Of a stretch of DNA of 64,000 bases, positions 35,255 to 47,459 are shown piece after piece. A program made the position numbers and the translations under genes. Below the pieces are notes generated by a model. It made no database searches. It was not told the DNA's origin and saw nothing but the letters and a program-made list of their open reading frames with translations. Position 1 is the stretch's first letter. The number at the start of each line of letters is the position of its first letter. The stretch is from Rhizoclosmatium globosum (Eukaryota > Chytridiomycota > Chytridiomycetes > Chytridiales > Chytriomycetaceae): the NCBI GenBank assembly GCA_002104985.1, contig MCGO01000006.1, positions 620,001-684,000 of the forward strand, in the 5' to 3' direction.

Positions 35255-38244
35255 ATGCCAACTTGGAAGATTGCCAGGTCCAGTTCCTCCTCGCCAACAA
35301 ACCAGACACAGGATCCAAGTCCCGAAAGAAGCGTCAGTCTTTTGTCCAGTGAATACAAGAAACTGGTGGGCAGTGCCAAACGACTCAGAGTCAAACGCAA
35401 AGGACAATCAGACATCAATTCGACACAATCAGAACTGCAACAACCTCATTTAATCAGCGTGGATTCAAGTACTCATACTCCCGCATCTGCAGTCCACAGT
35501 CCCCAAACTCCTGTCGAACCTTCAGCCACCAAATTTCAACCTCATGTGTCGCATTCTTTACCAATTGAAAGCAGTTCCAGTGGTGACAATTACAGTAAAT
35601 ACATGTCTCGTAGTGAAGAAACTATCGAATTCGAAGACCCAGACCATCCTGTCCTTCGTTTGCATTATGCCGGACAAACGATATTGGGAAAGGCAGTTCA
35701 AGACTTTCTGCATTTGCACTATCTCTCATTCTAGTATTATAATATCGGGATTGCTCCTTGGCTCTCATTCTCGACTGAATACATATCCGAACTTCGCTTT
35801 GAACAAATCAAGGATTATGTGGCTGACAATCAACCCTTTATTGCAACTGCTTTCTCTATGGGCACTTCAGTTGCAGCAATTATAGTTCCAGTAGTATTTG
35901 TGGTCTTTATTACACCGTCTGCCATGGGAACTGGAATCACCAGCACCATTGCCTTCCTGAATGGCGCGTCAGCCTTGAACACTACCACCTTGCCACACTA
36001 TCAATCAAATACATTTCAACTGTTGGAATAGTATCTGCCGGTCTCTTTTCCGGAATAAACGGTCCAATGTCTGAAATCGGAACCGGGATCGCAATTCTCC
36101 TCGTAAACCAAGTAACGAGTTGGGTTTGGTTCCGAAAGTTATTTTACGGGGAGCATTTAGACTTGGAATATGTGGAAGATCTGGGGGATCAAGAAAGTCT
36201 ATTAAACTCGACAAATAAGCATCAGTTGACTCAATGGACGCACAAGAACCTTGTCGACGGATTTCTCGATTATATGGGTCACAAGAGCGTTCGATTATTT
36301 GCAACTATGGGAGCCGCTGTTTCGATTGCTGTTATATTCAAGGCTCCTATTGGTGGAGTGCTTTTCGTGATTGAAGAGTCTACAAGCTTCTTTGACCTAA
36401 ATACGTTGATTATACTAACGTTATCGACCATTACTGGGTACTTGATAGTTGCGTATACTACATTTGGAGTCGATTACGCGTTTCCAAACGTTTTTCTAAA
36501 TCCTTTGAAAGCTCGCATGATTCCAGTGAGTCGATTTTCTCATTTTCTGAAATCTATAACTAAACTGAGTATCCTCTAGCTCCAGTCTAACTGCAGTACA
36601 AACTTATTCATCCCCGAAATCTTTTGTTACGTTGCGATTGGAATCCTGGCTGGATTGTTCAGCCAACTCCTGAACAAAATCCTGTCCTTTGTACAAAGAT
36701 GCGAGTCCGATATATCGTTATCCAGAAAACTCCATAAAAAAGAGGCGCCAATATACAAGCAAACTAGTTCGCGTTGCTGAAGTTGTGTTGATCGCTATAA
36801 TCGCTGCGGTTCTAGTTGTTTGGATTCCGAATAATGATACTTTGGATCAGTGCACATCCTTCAAGACCCTCTCAACCATATTGCTACAACTGCTCCTGAA
36901 TGTAGCTTTAGTAATAGTACTCTCACTGTGAAGCCCTGGGAACGTGTTTACAAACCTGGAACGAAATGAAGTCTGCTACCCCCAAGACACCGAGACCGTT
37001 TTCAGTAACTTTGTACTGGAAGTATATCAAGCTCATTGCGAGGAAGAAACTGCCCCGAAACCTTCGACGCTGTCATCTGTCAGTCCATCCGATTTCAACT
37101 TTGATTTTCGTCCAGAAAGTTTGAATCTTCAGACAAATTGTTTGTCAAGAATCGAGACGGAACTTGTTACTTTCAGGTCCGGTCACTCCTATGGACATCG
37201 CCACAGCGGCAACTTAAACTACTGCTGTTGCGAGGAGTTACAACATTTGGGAAGCTCAGTCTCTCGCCGTTTACTTTGTTACATACTTTGTCATGGGAAT
37301 TTTGACGTATTACATCGCGCTTCCGACAGATATTGTCCTTCCAAACTTATTAATGGGAGCAGCATTTGGTAGAATGGCTGGCATTCTCATTAATATTATA
37401 TCACCTGGATATGTCGATCCTGGCGCGTTTGGGTTGCTCGGAATGGCAGCATTTTGGAGTGGGACATCAGGATTGGTTTTGACTGTTATCGCAGTCTCAT
37501 TAGAAATGACTGGAGACTTTTCGTACCTTCCTGGATTGATTGTTGTAAGTTTAGCATAGTTCACGAGGCTGAACGCTAATTTGCGGTTTACAGGTCACAT
37601 CCATTTCAGCTTGGACGTCATCGCTCTTTGGCCTTGCCTCTATCACTCAGAAATCCAAATTAACGGAATGACATATCTTCCAAACAAAACGCCCCCACTC
37701 CTCCGCACATCACAACCAATGAATAATGTCAAAACAGACACTCGCGCTCCAACCAAAAGAACAACTCGCAACTCTCCGCAAAGTTCTTCAAACAACCACA
37801 TTCCACGGGTTTCCAGTCGTGGAACGAAACGTCACCAACATCAGCGGCGAAGATATCATTGCAGGAAACAACGTCACCCTTGCATCCCCTGGAACGCTCG
37901 GCTTTGGGAAATTCAAACCACTCGGTTACATCACTCGAAACCGTCTTTTGGAGATCATAGAAGATTCTGAGATTGCGCAAGTACCTGATTCTACGGTTGT
38001 TCACCTGGAAGCTTTGTGTAAGGCTTGTCCAACGATGGGGCGTGATAACTCAAGTGCTTCAAAGTTGTATCAGATGTTTAGAAAGATGGGATTGAAACGC
38101 GCTTTTGTTGTGGATGGTGATGGATTCTTGGAGGGCATTGTTACACGTCGAGATTTAGTTGGACCAATTAATATGACAACTGAGAAGGAATTTAAAACGG
38201 TGCAGGATCTTGCTGTAGAAATTGCAGAGAAATATCGAGTCTGA
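35255..38244 (+). CDS. CLC-family chloride channel/transporter with CBS domains (broken frame)
   Basis: Anion channel or exchanger of intracellular membranes. Order: a disordered Ser/Gln-rich N-terminus (MPTWKIARS), an acidic linker, CLC helices with GTGITSTIAFLNG, SAGLFSGINGPMSEIGTGIAIL, GAAVSIAVIFKAPIGGVLFVIEE, TDIVLPNLLMGAAFGR, GFG-like GYVDPGAFGLLGMAAFWSGTSG and EMTGD, then YLPNKTPPLL and two CBS domains (FHGFPVVE...LGYITRNRLLEII; LKRAFVVDGDGFLEGIVTRRDL). The frame is interrupted at least five times (about 35670-35770, 35998, 36710-36750, 36865, 37640); most are explained by one missing base. The conserved GKEGP motif reads GINGP, so the gating glutamate appears replaced. Gene or pseudogene cannot be decided here. 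Confidence 0.85.
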
Positions 38245-38464
38245 AAGAATCTGAAGTAAAATATGTGTGAAAAAAAGCGATTTCTCTCGTTTTACTCATA
38301 TCCCGGAAAAGGATACCGGATTTTATTCCCTCTCTCTTTACAGATATGCCGTATATGGTCATTCCGAGATATCAATTGTCACAGCCTTCATCTCGGAACC
38401 ACCGGAAGGGTCTCAATGCGATTAGGATTCGTCAACTCAAATTTTCAACCTCTCCAAAAAACAC

Positions 38465-39416
38465 ATGATATCGCTACCACCTATTCGCAACCTTTTGTCT
38501 CCAACCACCGGCGAGAACCACCAGAATTCAACTGGATTAAATACCTCTATTTCAGCCAATGAATCCTCGGACCTACCACTGCCATCAACAACCTCTCCCT
38601 TCCATCACTGAGCCAAGCAATTCCAGGGTTCTTGACGCCACTGAATGAAGTTCCGTCATCCTCTTCATCTTCAGTTTCTTCATCAAACTCGCTTCCACAG
38701 TCACCCACGGGCTCCTTATCATCCTCCTCCCCATTCCCGATAGCTCAATGTTTCCGCTGTCAATCAACCGACTCTCCCACCTGGCACAAATCCACACACC
38801 AAAACGCATACAACTGCGACGCCTGCCACCGTACGTAACAATCCCCCCCATCCCTCGTGCTTTCCCTCCTTATCCTAAATCAAAAAAAGGGTGGCGCGAA
38901 ATCGAGTTATCTAACGTTACACGACAGAGTTCCTCACAACGAATTCGCAAGAACCCTTTATGAACCCTCCGTCTCAACAACCGCCGCCGCCACCACCATC
39001 ATTGATGAAGAAGGAGGACTTTGGGTTCATGGCAATACCTGTCATGTCCTCTCCTCAACGTGTTATTCCATATTCGCGGCCTATTCCGGCGTCGCCTCCA
39101 AAGCCGAGAGTAGCAGCTGGGAATGGGATATCGTGTACGAATTGTGGGACGACTGAGACCCCGCTTTGGAGAAGAGATGCAAATGGGTGAGTCTGTCAGT
39201 GTATCTATGTTGGTGTACTGATAATTAGAGTTAGCAAATCAATATGTAACGCATGTGGATTGCATTATCGGTTGCACGGGACTGTGAGGGTTGTGAAGGG
39301 GGGAAAGGCTGCGAGTTTTAAGAGACGGGTGAGGGTTGACTTTGCTAGTAGTTCTGCTGTTGCAGAAGCTGCGGAAGCATTGTTGAGTGTAAGTAAGTAT
39401 GGCGGTGGCAATTGAT
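38465..39416 (+). CDS. Two-finger GATA transcription factor
   Basis: Probable nuclear DNA-binding regulator. Starts MISLPPIRNLLSP, a typical fungal regulator N-terminus, then Ser-rich sequence, a degenerate first finger CFRC...CDAC (with SPTWH in place of TPLWRR), an intron, a Pro/Gln linker, and a canonical GATA finger CTNCGTTETPLWRRD joined over a 45-bp intron (donor after DANG at about 39187) to SICNACGLHYRLHG, followed by a basic tail (KGGKAASFKRRVRV). Breaks near 38605 and 38957 each need one extra base. It lacks the basic pre-finger segment of the downstream cluster and has a different intron site, so it is a separate GATA lineage, although it neighbours them. Confidence 0.85.
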
Positions 39417-39898
39417 GGCGGGAAGGAGAATTTCGGACACTGTACGGGTATAATATTGTACATAAACTCGCTTTTACATTAGAATCGTTTTTCTTATTTC
39501 GTTTCATTTAAATAAGAGGTTTGAGCAGCCTTTCCTTACAGTGGTTCAATCTGATACGAGATGTGGACATGTATTCAAATGTCATCCAATTATTCGATCT
39601 GCCAAAACAAAACCTTTTGACGTTAAGCGTTATCTTCTGAACATTTACTACTGGTCAATAGGGATGTTATTACAACAAACACTTTTCAATAAATACGAAA
39701 TGAAATTGACCCCTTGAATGTCAACAACCTATATTACCCTACACCTACACCATTATAAGACAAAAATGAGGATTCAAAATCAAAAGTCTGTTTACTCGGG
39801 ACCTAGTCACTTCTGATACGTTGCGAAGACCTGATTCCATCTCAAGGTGAGGTTATTCGCAGTGTATGTGAACTAAAGGTGGTTGCAGTTTTGGATGT

Positions 39899-39927
39899 CG
39901 TATTCCCTAAGTAATCATGGGAATACG
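39899..39927. other. Hairpin 1: perfect 9-bp inverted repeat
   Basis: CGTATTCCC and GGGAATACG, exactly complementary arms with an 11-base loop. First of three hairpins in about 120 bp; potential RNA or DNA secondary structure. Confidence 0.75.
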
Positions 39928-39948
39928 GACTCTTTGGATATTGCTTAT

Positions 39949-39965
39949 TACGGCTATTCGCCGTA
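39949..39965. other. Hairpin 2: 6-bp inverted repeat
   Basis: TACGGC and GCCGTA arms around a 5-base loop TATTC, 21 bp after hairpin 1. Confidence 0.65.
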
Positions 39966-39986
39966 TGTTCTTCCTTTATTATATTG

Positions 39987-40015
39987 GCGTGCCAAGCAAG
40001 TGCTTGGACGCATGC
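39987..40015. other. Hairpin 3: interrupted inverted repeat
   Basis: GCGTGCCAAGC pairs with GCTTGGACGC with one mismatch around a short loop. Its position, 21 bp after hairpin 2, gives the group a regular spacing. Confidence 0.65.
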
Positions 40016-40899
40016 TTTTAACAAATAAATAGCCGTTCCAGAGAATCCGTCAGTGTCCCGCCGCCGGCCTAAGCGCCCGCCATCTTGAACCCTCCCGGAT
40101 TCCACATTGGACTCAACGACTTGGTATCTCTTGGTTCGATTTCTCATACACGCCCCGGTGAGACTGACGTTTTTCGAAAGGACTTTTTGTTGACCAGAAT
40201 TGAACATTCAGACAAAAAGGGTCAGAAGCTCTTGTAGATGCTTTGCCGCGTTGGTCCCATCTGAAATACAATACACAGTAAGGCTCATAAACTATCTAAA
40301 TTACCAGAGGGGGAGGATCCAGTGAGGAAACCGCCTGGTAACTCAAGACACACTGACTCTGATTTCAAAGCGTGAAGCCCAGAAGTTTGTATGTGTATTC
40401 GTCATTGCTGGCCAGTGCTTGCTCATATCAGCAAGATGGCATTTTCCCGGCATTCCGGCGGATGCGCAAGGGGTGGCCTTGGCAGCCATTGAAAGTCGGT
40501 TTGGGTTGACTACTTCATGTGGAATCCGTGGAGGAGCAAGGTCTGATGATCGGCTGGCTCGATTAAAAACTCGGCTCTCTTTGGTCCCAATCCGAAAGCA
40601 CTCTTCAAGTGAGGTTTGACGGCATTCACACCAAAACCAGCTGGCATCTTGGCACAAGCTTGGTAAAAAAGCGCCATTTTAATCCAAGCAATTGAATGGC
40701 AGAGTAAAACCGAAAAGGAATGTAAACTTTTAAGAACCTCAATGAACTCATACCTGAAGCCCAATTCTTTCTTATATACCAGTGAGGTTATCAGAATATC
40801 AACTGCAATTGAGTCCATTTATTCAGAACATGATCGCCTTTGAAACAAACAGAAGAAAACATGCGAACTCCTTCACAGACGAAAAGCAGGATTTAGCGC

Positions 40900-42268
40900 T
40901 TAAAAGTCTTTCCACTAATGCTTAGGTTAGAAACCCCAGAAAGGAACGTGCATTCTAAGACGAAAACTTACCCAAAAGTCTTCTTCTCCTTCTGATCATC
41001 TGGCTTCTCAGGTTTAGCTCTGTTCAACACCTTCAAGAAAGATTCCACGCGTGCACGCATTCTAGAGTGCATATACGCTTTGGATGCCTTGATGTGGTAG
41101 TGGAGGTAGTCTCGGAAGAGCTGGATACGAGAAATTGTCTCCTCACGGATAGGACCAGGAGTGAAGTGACGTGGGAATAAGACTGAGGTATGGTCGTGTT
41201 ATTAGTAGTTATATAGATGAATTCAGTGCCTCACCAAAGGTGACGTAGCCAACGTTTTCGGCATCACTGAGTCTCAATCCACGCAACTCCAAAGGCGGCT
41301 CGCGAGGACTGTACAAGACTTGTGGAGCGTTTTGGATAGCGGGTTGTCTTCTAGCATCCACGAATTCCTGAGTTACCACCACTTGCTCAGTATTCTCTTC
41401 ATAAATTCCACTCCAACAGAAATCTCACCTGCAAGAAAACCTTTCCGAAAATCTGATCCGTCTCCTCCTTGAACTGAGTAGAGAAAATGACAGTGACGCG
41501 ATCAGGGAAACCCATAATGTAAATAGCCTCGCGTTCACGGTAATTAACGGTCATAATGTTGGTTTGCTGGCCCTCGCTCTGGGCTTGGAAAGCCGCCTCG
41601 AAGGGAGCAGCAAGAGCATTACGTTTCAAGAGAGCCAACTTTTTGATCAAAGCCTCTGTCAGTGCACGTGTGTGAGTATTTGTAGTTGCTAATGGCATTG
41701 GGACACGCACCCTTATCAACACCTCCCAACTGTGTCTCGTCGATTCTCAGGGTAACCTCGAATCCAGGCTCTGGAGTCTGTTGGAACAAAGATCCGTATT
41801 CGCGGTAAAGAACATGGTCGGCACCGTAGGCTCTCAATTCGGGGTAGCACTTCATCGACATTGAAAAGAAGAGGACGGACTTTGAATCTTTTGTTTCGAC
41901 CGAGTAAGAAACACCGTCAAAGTCGTGGATGGTCAGGAAGAGTTTTTCTGGCTCATCAGTTCTTGAGGTGTAGTTGTGGTGTGAGTTTGATGCTTATTAG
42001 GACATTGGATTAAGTCACCTGTTGAAACGCTCTCTGAAAGTCTCCTCGAGGATTCGGTTTCGCTCTCTGTTTTAACGTGATGCATTAGAGGCTGGATTAA
42101 GGTGGTGGTGGGTGGGGTATCTCAATAATCCAATCGCCCTCCTGCCTCAAAACACTAGGCATATCACACTATTCATGCGATGCGCTATGTCCAATTTAAT
42201 CGAGTCCGTTGGTGCTGCCGCTGTGGCTGCGGTGCTGAAGCCGCTGAGACTTACTCCAACAAGATCAT
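40900..42268 (-). CDS. ARPC2: Arp2/3 complex subunit 2 (p34-Arc)
   Basis: Core subunit of the actin-branching Arp2/3 complex. A tiny first exon (MILLE) joins [16 protein letters not shown], then [120 protein letters not shown], [37 protein letters not shown], and a last short exon ending KKTFGGKTF. The acceptor CATTAG near 40919 precedes the final exon. Complete and well conserved; it supports crawling or endocytic actin networks, which chytrids have. Confidence 0.92.
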
Positions 42269-42300
42269 TTTTCTAAAATCAAATATATAACATTATCATT

Positions 42301-44132
42301 CTATTCACTCTTTCGGAATATCAGACATCTTTCCAGTCCTTTATGATCTCGTCCCAATCCTTTAAAGCTCCATCGCTTGCCCTCCTCTTCCTGTTCTCCC
42401 CTCACAAAACGTGTCTCAAACACCTGCCTCACTCGATTCGACATGCCATGACCAATCTCAACAACCAATACACAACCAATAACGAACCCATCTCCGCTAT
42501 TATCTGCTTCTTGAATACCCTCTGCAATCTCTTGATATGCCTCGAGCCCCGTGGGTCCACTATACAACGCCATCCCTGGCTCCTCATTCAATAGACTTGC
42601 GTCAATTTTAACAACAGTGCCCTTCTTTGGAGACAAATACGGAGGATTGCACAGCAAGATATGAACTGGTGCGTGATCAGGGAACAAGGTGGAAACATTC
42701 CCAAAACGCCCTAACCGAGTTGAAACCCTCTCCTTTAGTCCATGAAACTCGATATTTTGCTGAGCAATTCGCAGTGCATCCGGTGACGCGTCAAGGGCAG
42801 TTCCATAAACTGGTACATCCACTTTCAATTCCAAGGCCTTGATCGTTGAGATCAAGAGAGATCCAGATCCAGTCCCCATATCAAGAATATTGATTTGAGG
42901 TGGAATGGGTGATTCGAGAAAGTGAGAGATGGCAGAGTCAACTAGAATTGATGATGACAAACGTGGAATCATTACAGCTGGTGTTACTTTGAATGTCAAT
43001 CCACGGAACTCTGTGATGCCGCGAATATACGCCGGATTCTTCATTTGAGCTCCAGCAGCAGAAGCTTCATTACCACCATCCTCATCCTCGTCATCGTGAG
43101 CAGCACTGGCAGCCTGAACTGCTTCTTCAATCTCGCCCATCTTCCTGTCAAAGAACTTGGCCTCCTTTGCACGTAGCGCCTGAAACTTTGAGGTTCATCA
43201 TGAGTGACTACGACTCGTTCTCCATTTGTGGGATTCGTAAATGATAGCGAAATGAGGGAAAGGAAGATTCCCTTGTCTCGGCATGTGCGATGTTGTATCG
43301 TGAGGCGTGAATTTCCGATTACTGGAGACTCTGACGTGAACAGGTGACTGAGAACCTGTTTTTGTGCGAAGCCTTCGATTGGAGTTGCCTTTTGAAAACG
43401 TTGATTCAATTGAACTGCTAAAAACACCAGGTACTTACATTCAAAGTAGTCATATATCCATCAGGAGAATTTCTAGACCCAGTAAATGAAACAATATAAA
43501 CCTGGTCGTGCATGCGTTCCTATGTAAAATGGCTGAGTATTCAAGATGAATGCCTAGTTCCAAACCTCACCTTGCACATCATTCTCAATCGCGTATTCAT
43601 CTCCCTCCCCAAGCCTTCTTTGCTTCCAACTTTGCCCATCACGATACATCGATACACACTCTCAAAGTCCTCAACCTTCAACTCCTTTCTCCTTCAACAG
43701 GATACCCAACACGCACAACCACTAACCCAGACACAGCTTTATCCAACGAAAACACAGCAACAACCGGTACATCTTTGTGAGATTCAACAAAGCCCTGACA
43801 CAGTTTGCAAACACATCTGACCGCCCATCCATCGACAGCCCACTCGCCTTCCACAGAACAATCCACGGATCCATGCGATACGAAACCACAAGAGATATCT
43901 GTTTCGTTTGAATCGGCTGTGCTTCTTGTCTGTCCAGGAAGACGATATCGCCTTCCTTCAGCCTCAATCCTTCAGGAGGGTTCCCGGATCCGTTCACGAC
44001 AATCTGGTTCTGTTTGAATGCCAAGTGTGCTTGAGAGCGGGAGGGGACAAGGTGTTTGAAGGTTGGGTGCTGACGGATGAACTTGTGTAAGGGTGTTCCT
44101 TCATCTGAGATTGATACTGTGACTTGCGGCAT
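42301..44132 (-). CDS. Fusion of RluA-like pseudouridine synthase and PrmC/HemK-type methyltransferase
   Basis: N-terminal S4-like RNA-binding segment (PLHKFIRQHPTFKHLV...LRLKEGDIVFL), then DPWIVLWKASGLSMDG and FSLDKAVSGLVVV, the RluA catalytic motif with its Asp (normally HRLDxxTSGL), then a C-terminal pseudouridine-synthase-like block (SLSFTNPTNGERVVV...KFQALRAKEAKFFDRK). After an acidic linker comes a PrmC-type methyltransferase: TPAVMIPRL, SAM motif ILDMGTGSGSLLIS, ALDASPDALRIAQQN, catalytic CNPPYLSP, EEPGMALYSGPTGLEAYQEI. PrmC enzymes methylate the GGQ glutamine of release factors. Frame breaks near 43191 and in 43650-43880 are explained mainly by single missing bases; an alternative is two adjacent genes. 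Confidence 0.72.
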
Positions 44133-44486
44133 TTTGAGGACGTAATTTTAACAGTAAACGAAAGAGGGGAATAGATTATAGAAGGAACTAAAACTAATTA
44201 CGTCATTATTTCGAAATTTTCAGTACAGAGTCAGCAGACTATACTTGTGACGCCACTGACCTCAATGACTGGTTTTTGGCACTCTTCGTCCCAAGTGATC
44301 CAAGGCAGCATTACACGGGACACTGAAAACGTGAGTGGAAAAGCCTCAAATACCACACAGTTTCGTCTTGCTTCCACCAGTCTGGGTTGAGTAAAAAAAT
44401 CGGAAAAGGTGGAAAGCAAAACTCTTCTCCGCAGAGAAGCATTTGCATCACCATTCTGCAGCTTAAGCGCCACCTTGTTTAGAGTT
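44133..44486. other. Intergenic stretch, divergent promoters
   Basis: About 350 bp between the start codons of the fusion gene (-) and the first cluster GATA gene (+). No gene recognised. Confidence 0.5.
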
Positions 44487-45778
44487 ATGGATCAATCATT
44501 CTATACTCTTCCGCCCACCGGCTCGGATCAGCAACAACCGGCGGAACAGCAAGGCCAGTTGCAACAGCAGTACTTCTCACTGCCGCCCAATTTAGATTAC
44601 AGCCACTCTTATCAATCATACTCCATATCTCAGCCATTTTACGGAAACGGCGCAACTTTCGTTCCCCAGCAAGTAGGATTCAACAACGCACTGAACGAAA
44701 GTTATCCGGCAGTGCAGCTGCCGCTCTCCCAAGAACTCAATGCATTCTACCCTCCCCCCATGATCAATCCCCTGCTGATGCCTCTGCTGGACAGAGCGAC
44801 AGGCAGGAAGACGGTCATGAATTCAACGATCCAACTTCCTCTCCCAAAGCCCCCAATTCCACAAAACGGCAACCACAGCCACGAGCTTCCCGGCGTCGCA
44901 AACTAATCACCCCGAAAGAAGACACATCAATAGAAGACCTCATCCGCACAACTACATCCGATCCGTCAAAGATCAAGAACCTCTCAAAAGCCGAAAAGAA
45001 AAAGATCCGTGAATATAACAGGAAATTGACTTGTTACAATTGCCAATGTACGAGTACACCGTTGTGGAGGCGGTCGGAATGCAAAACGTTTCATCTTTGC
45101 AATTCTTGTGGTAAGTGTCTTTCTTTCTCGGCTTGCTTATTTAAAAATACATTGTGTCTAATGCTATGATGATAAGGTTTATATTACAAGCAATATCGGA
45201 CACACAGGCCGGTGGCAAAGGCTAAGGTTCAAGTTTCGACGGAGATCCAACAAGACTCTACATTGACGTTGGTTTCTGTTCCTGAATCTACCCCACCTCC
45301 AATTCCCCATTACTGCGAATTACTCTACGCCGCATTCGAATACAGGTCGACAAGGTGCTATGTATGCAACGGAACAGCTTACTCCAAGCGACTCACAATT
45401 CCAAAACTCACACACGAACTTTAACAATTTGCAATCACACCAACGACCCAGCCACAACATGTGCTATTACAACCCCCTCCAGGTCACGTACAAAGTCCGT
45501 CTTTTCTAGGACCTGATGAAACATCTCCGTTCCTTCCCATCCCCCAAAAATTCCAGTTCAATCCACAAACGCCACCGATTCAACAAAGACCCAACTTTCA
45601 ATCATCAATCTTCTACAGCAACGAGCGGTCTATGAACAGCGACAACGTGTCAAAGCCCTTGGATCCGCAGCGAACGACATTACCTGTGGACAGGTGTGCT
45701 TCTAGATCCGTTAAGTATTGGTCAGAGTATCCTAGTAATTCAGCGTTGCTTGTTGGAGAAAACTGCCCATGCTCATGA
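44487..45778 (+). CDS. Cluster GATA factor 1
   Basis: Single GATA finger in a Gln/Pro/Ser-rich protein. Starts MDQSFYTLPPTG; then a low-complexity region, a basic segment NLSKAEKKKIREYNRKLTC running straight into finger CYNCQCTSTPLWRRSECKTFHLCNSC, intron in the Gly codon after the last Cys, then GLYYKQYRTHRPVAK. The tail is Gln/Thr/Pro-rich (SPFLPIPQKFQFNP). The frame breaks near 44790 (one missing G) and again in the tail (about 45300 and 45460), so the end at 45778 is tentative. Probably a nuclear transcription factor binding GATA-like sites. The finger resembles that of cluster member 8 most. Confidence 0.83.
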
Positions 45779-46196
45779 GAAATACTGGATTGGAAATGTG
45801 GGGCGACAGGGTCGATAAATATCCAAGAACGACAAAGGCAGTCATCACATTCTCAACAACAATAAATGCATAATGTTGTGGAACAGTTCTTTTACCATAT
45901 CTTATTTATTTTTCATTTATCAAGGCTGTACGGAGAAATAGATAAAGAGAAATGGTTAGTAAATGCGGAAAAATAGTTTCACCTCGTATATTTCTGAAAT
46001 GAAGGTGATTTCGACAGACCCGACATCGCCCGAGATTTGTCGACAAACCCACCTCAAGCCACTCGTGGGCTCGCATCTCCCTCTAAAATTTTTCAATCTC
46101 CCGACTGTTTCAAGGGCTACGAAATCCCCCGACTTGGTGTTTCTGTTTCACGTGGATCTAAAAAGCAACCCACACATGACACCGGCACGGTATATT
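45779..46196. other. Intergenic stretch, no gene seen
   Basis: About 420 bp upstream of cluster GATA gene 2, with AT-rich segments near 45880-45960. One open frame runs through into gene 2 (45963 onward), but its composition is unlike a regulator N-terminus. Probably promoter and leader. Confidence 0.5.
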
Positions 46197-47358
46197 ATGG
46201 ACGCCACCACCACTGCCGAAGCCACGACTGACGAGGTTGTGCGCAACATCCTCGATCTGTCGGACCTCGACTTCTCGACACCCCAATTGATGGTTGATCC
46301 ACAGGCTTTTGTGGCAGTGGCCAAACCCTTGTCCTTGGCAGTTGGGGTAGCTGGTGGTGAAGAGGGTGCTCGAGTGGGTGGACGGGTGTGGCAGACTGGG
46401 CCTGGGACTGGCACTGCGTTGGGACATATTGGGCGAGGGAACACTCTCACTCACTCGCACTCGCACCAAATTGACGAAGCCGCTTCGCCAAACAAGACGA
46501 TGACTCAACAACGGTCGCCGAGGATCCACGATCGCCCGCGGGTCGACCGTTGCGGAGGGCTGCAGCAATCAGCAGGAAACGTGCCTCCATCGGTGCCTCG
46601 TACTCAAGCGATGACGAGTACAGCGCTCCCACTCAGTCTCAAAGAACTCCTGCCACTCCAAAGAATGTAGAGCAAAAGAACCTTGTCTGCTTCCACTGCC
46701 AAACTACAAAGGCTCCCTTCTGGCGACGAACAGAAGGTACACATCACCCCCTTAATTTCGAATTCATAAACGAGACACAACCCTTGTTTTTAATCTTAGA
46801 TCCTTGTTTCCTTCACTATATTAGATCGAAAGCACTCTCTATGTAATGCATGCGGACTCTACTTCAAGAAGCACAGGAAGCAACGAGTCTTTTCCGATTT
46901 GCCGCAACCCACTCAAACATCCCCTCCTCCTGCTCCTCCAACACAATCAGCATCACAACACAGCATAATACTATTCATACTCAAATTGCACCGGTGATAC
47001 CCTCATCTCCAGTGTCGCTGCCTCCTCGGTCACAAAGCGCTTTTCATTCAACACCCGTTACTTCGGACATTAGCGTAAGAAGGCGGTACTCAGACTATTC
47101 AAATACTGGCCCTATAGGAGGCATACCGAGTATGCCACAAGGGATGTTGTCAGCTGATTTTAGTGCACTTGCCGAGGTCGGCTTTTCGGGATCCTCATCT
47201 TGGCTTATCCCTCCACATCAACCCGGATTTGACCCAGCTTCTTTCCTCAACAATTTCAGCATCAGAGAGTTTTTGCGCTCACCACCGAAACGGGTGAGAC
47301 TGCAATGGCACAAGCAATGTATCCAGGATCTCAGCAGTTTTGGCCAGGAATGTTTTAG
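46197..47358 (+). CDS. Cluster GATA factor 2
   Basis: N-terminus MDATTTAEATTDEVVRNILDLSDLDF (acidic, activation-domain-like), Gly/Thr-rich middle, then NVEQKNLVCFHCQTTKAPFWRRTE, an intron of about 87 bp, and DRKHSLCNACGLYFKKHRKQR. Note APFW in place of TPLW, shared only with gene 3. The intron lies inside the finger loop, unlike the other members. A frame break near 46548 needs one extra base, and another lies near 46970. In one frame the tail ends QQFWPGMF at 47358, resembling the aromatic C-terminal motif of other members. An alternative start is 46176. Confidence 0.82.
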
Positions 47359-47459
47359 ACGTTTGATAGAAGTAAACAAAGTAATGCATATATATCTTTT
47401 TTAATTTATCTAGTTTGGGTTACGCCTTACCAATCATTTTTTCTTGTTCACACAGACCA

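Larger units (their letters stand above)
39417..40899. other. Long gene-poor stretch with hairpins and a doubtful small minus-strand gene
   Basis: About 1.5 kb between the two-finger GATA gene and ARPC2. It contains three consecutive strong hairpins (39899-40015, listed separately). A minus-strand frame at 39842-40207 covers the hairpins and is more likely incidental. Another minus-strand frame at about 40510-40818 includes MALFYQACAKMPAGFGVNAVK and could be the first part of a small protein, but I could not follow it into a family. 39500-39840 holds nothing recognisable. Confidence 0.5.

Noticed and set aside
39842..40207. Minus-strand frame of 121 codons as a protein gene
   Set aside because: Composition is odd and it overlaps three strong hairpins; no family match. 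More likely incidental to a structured element.
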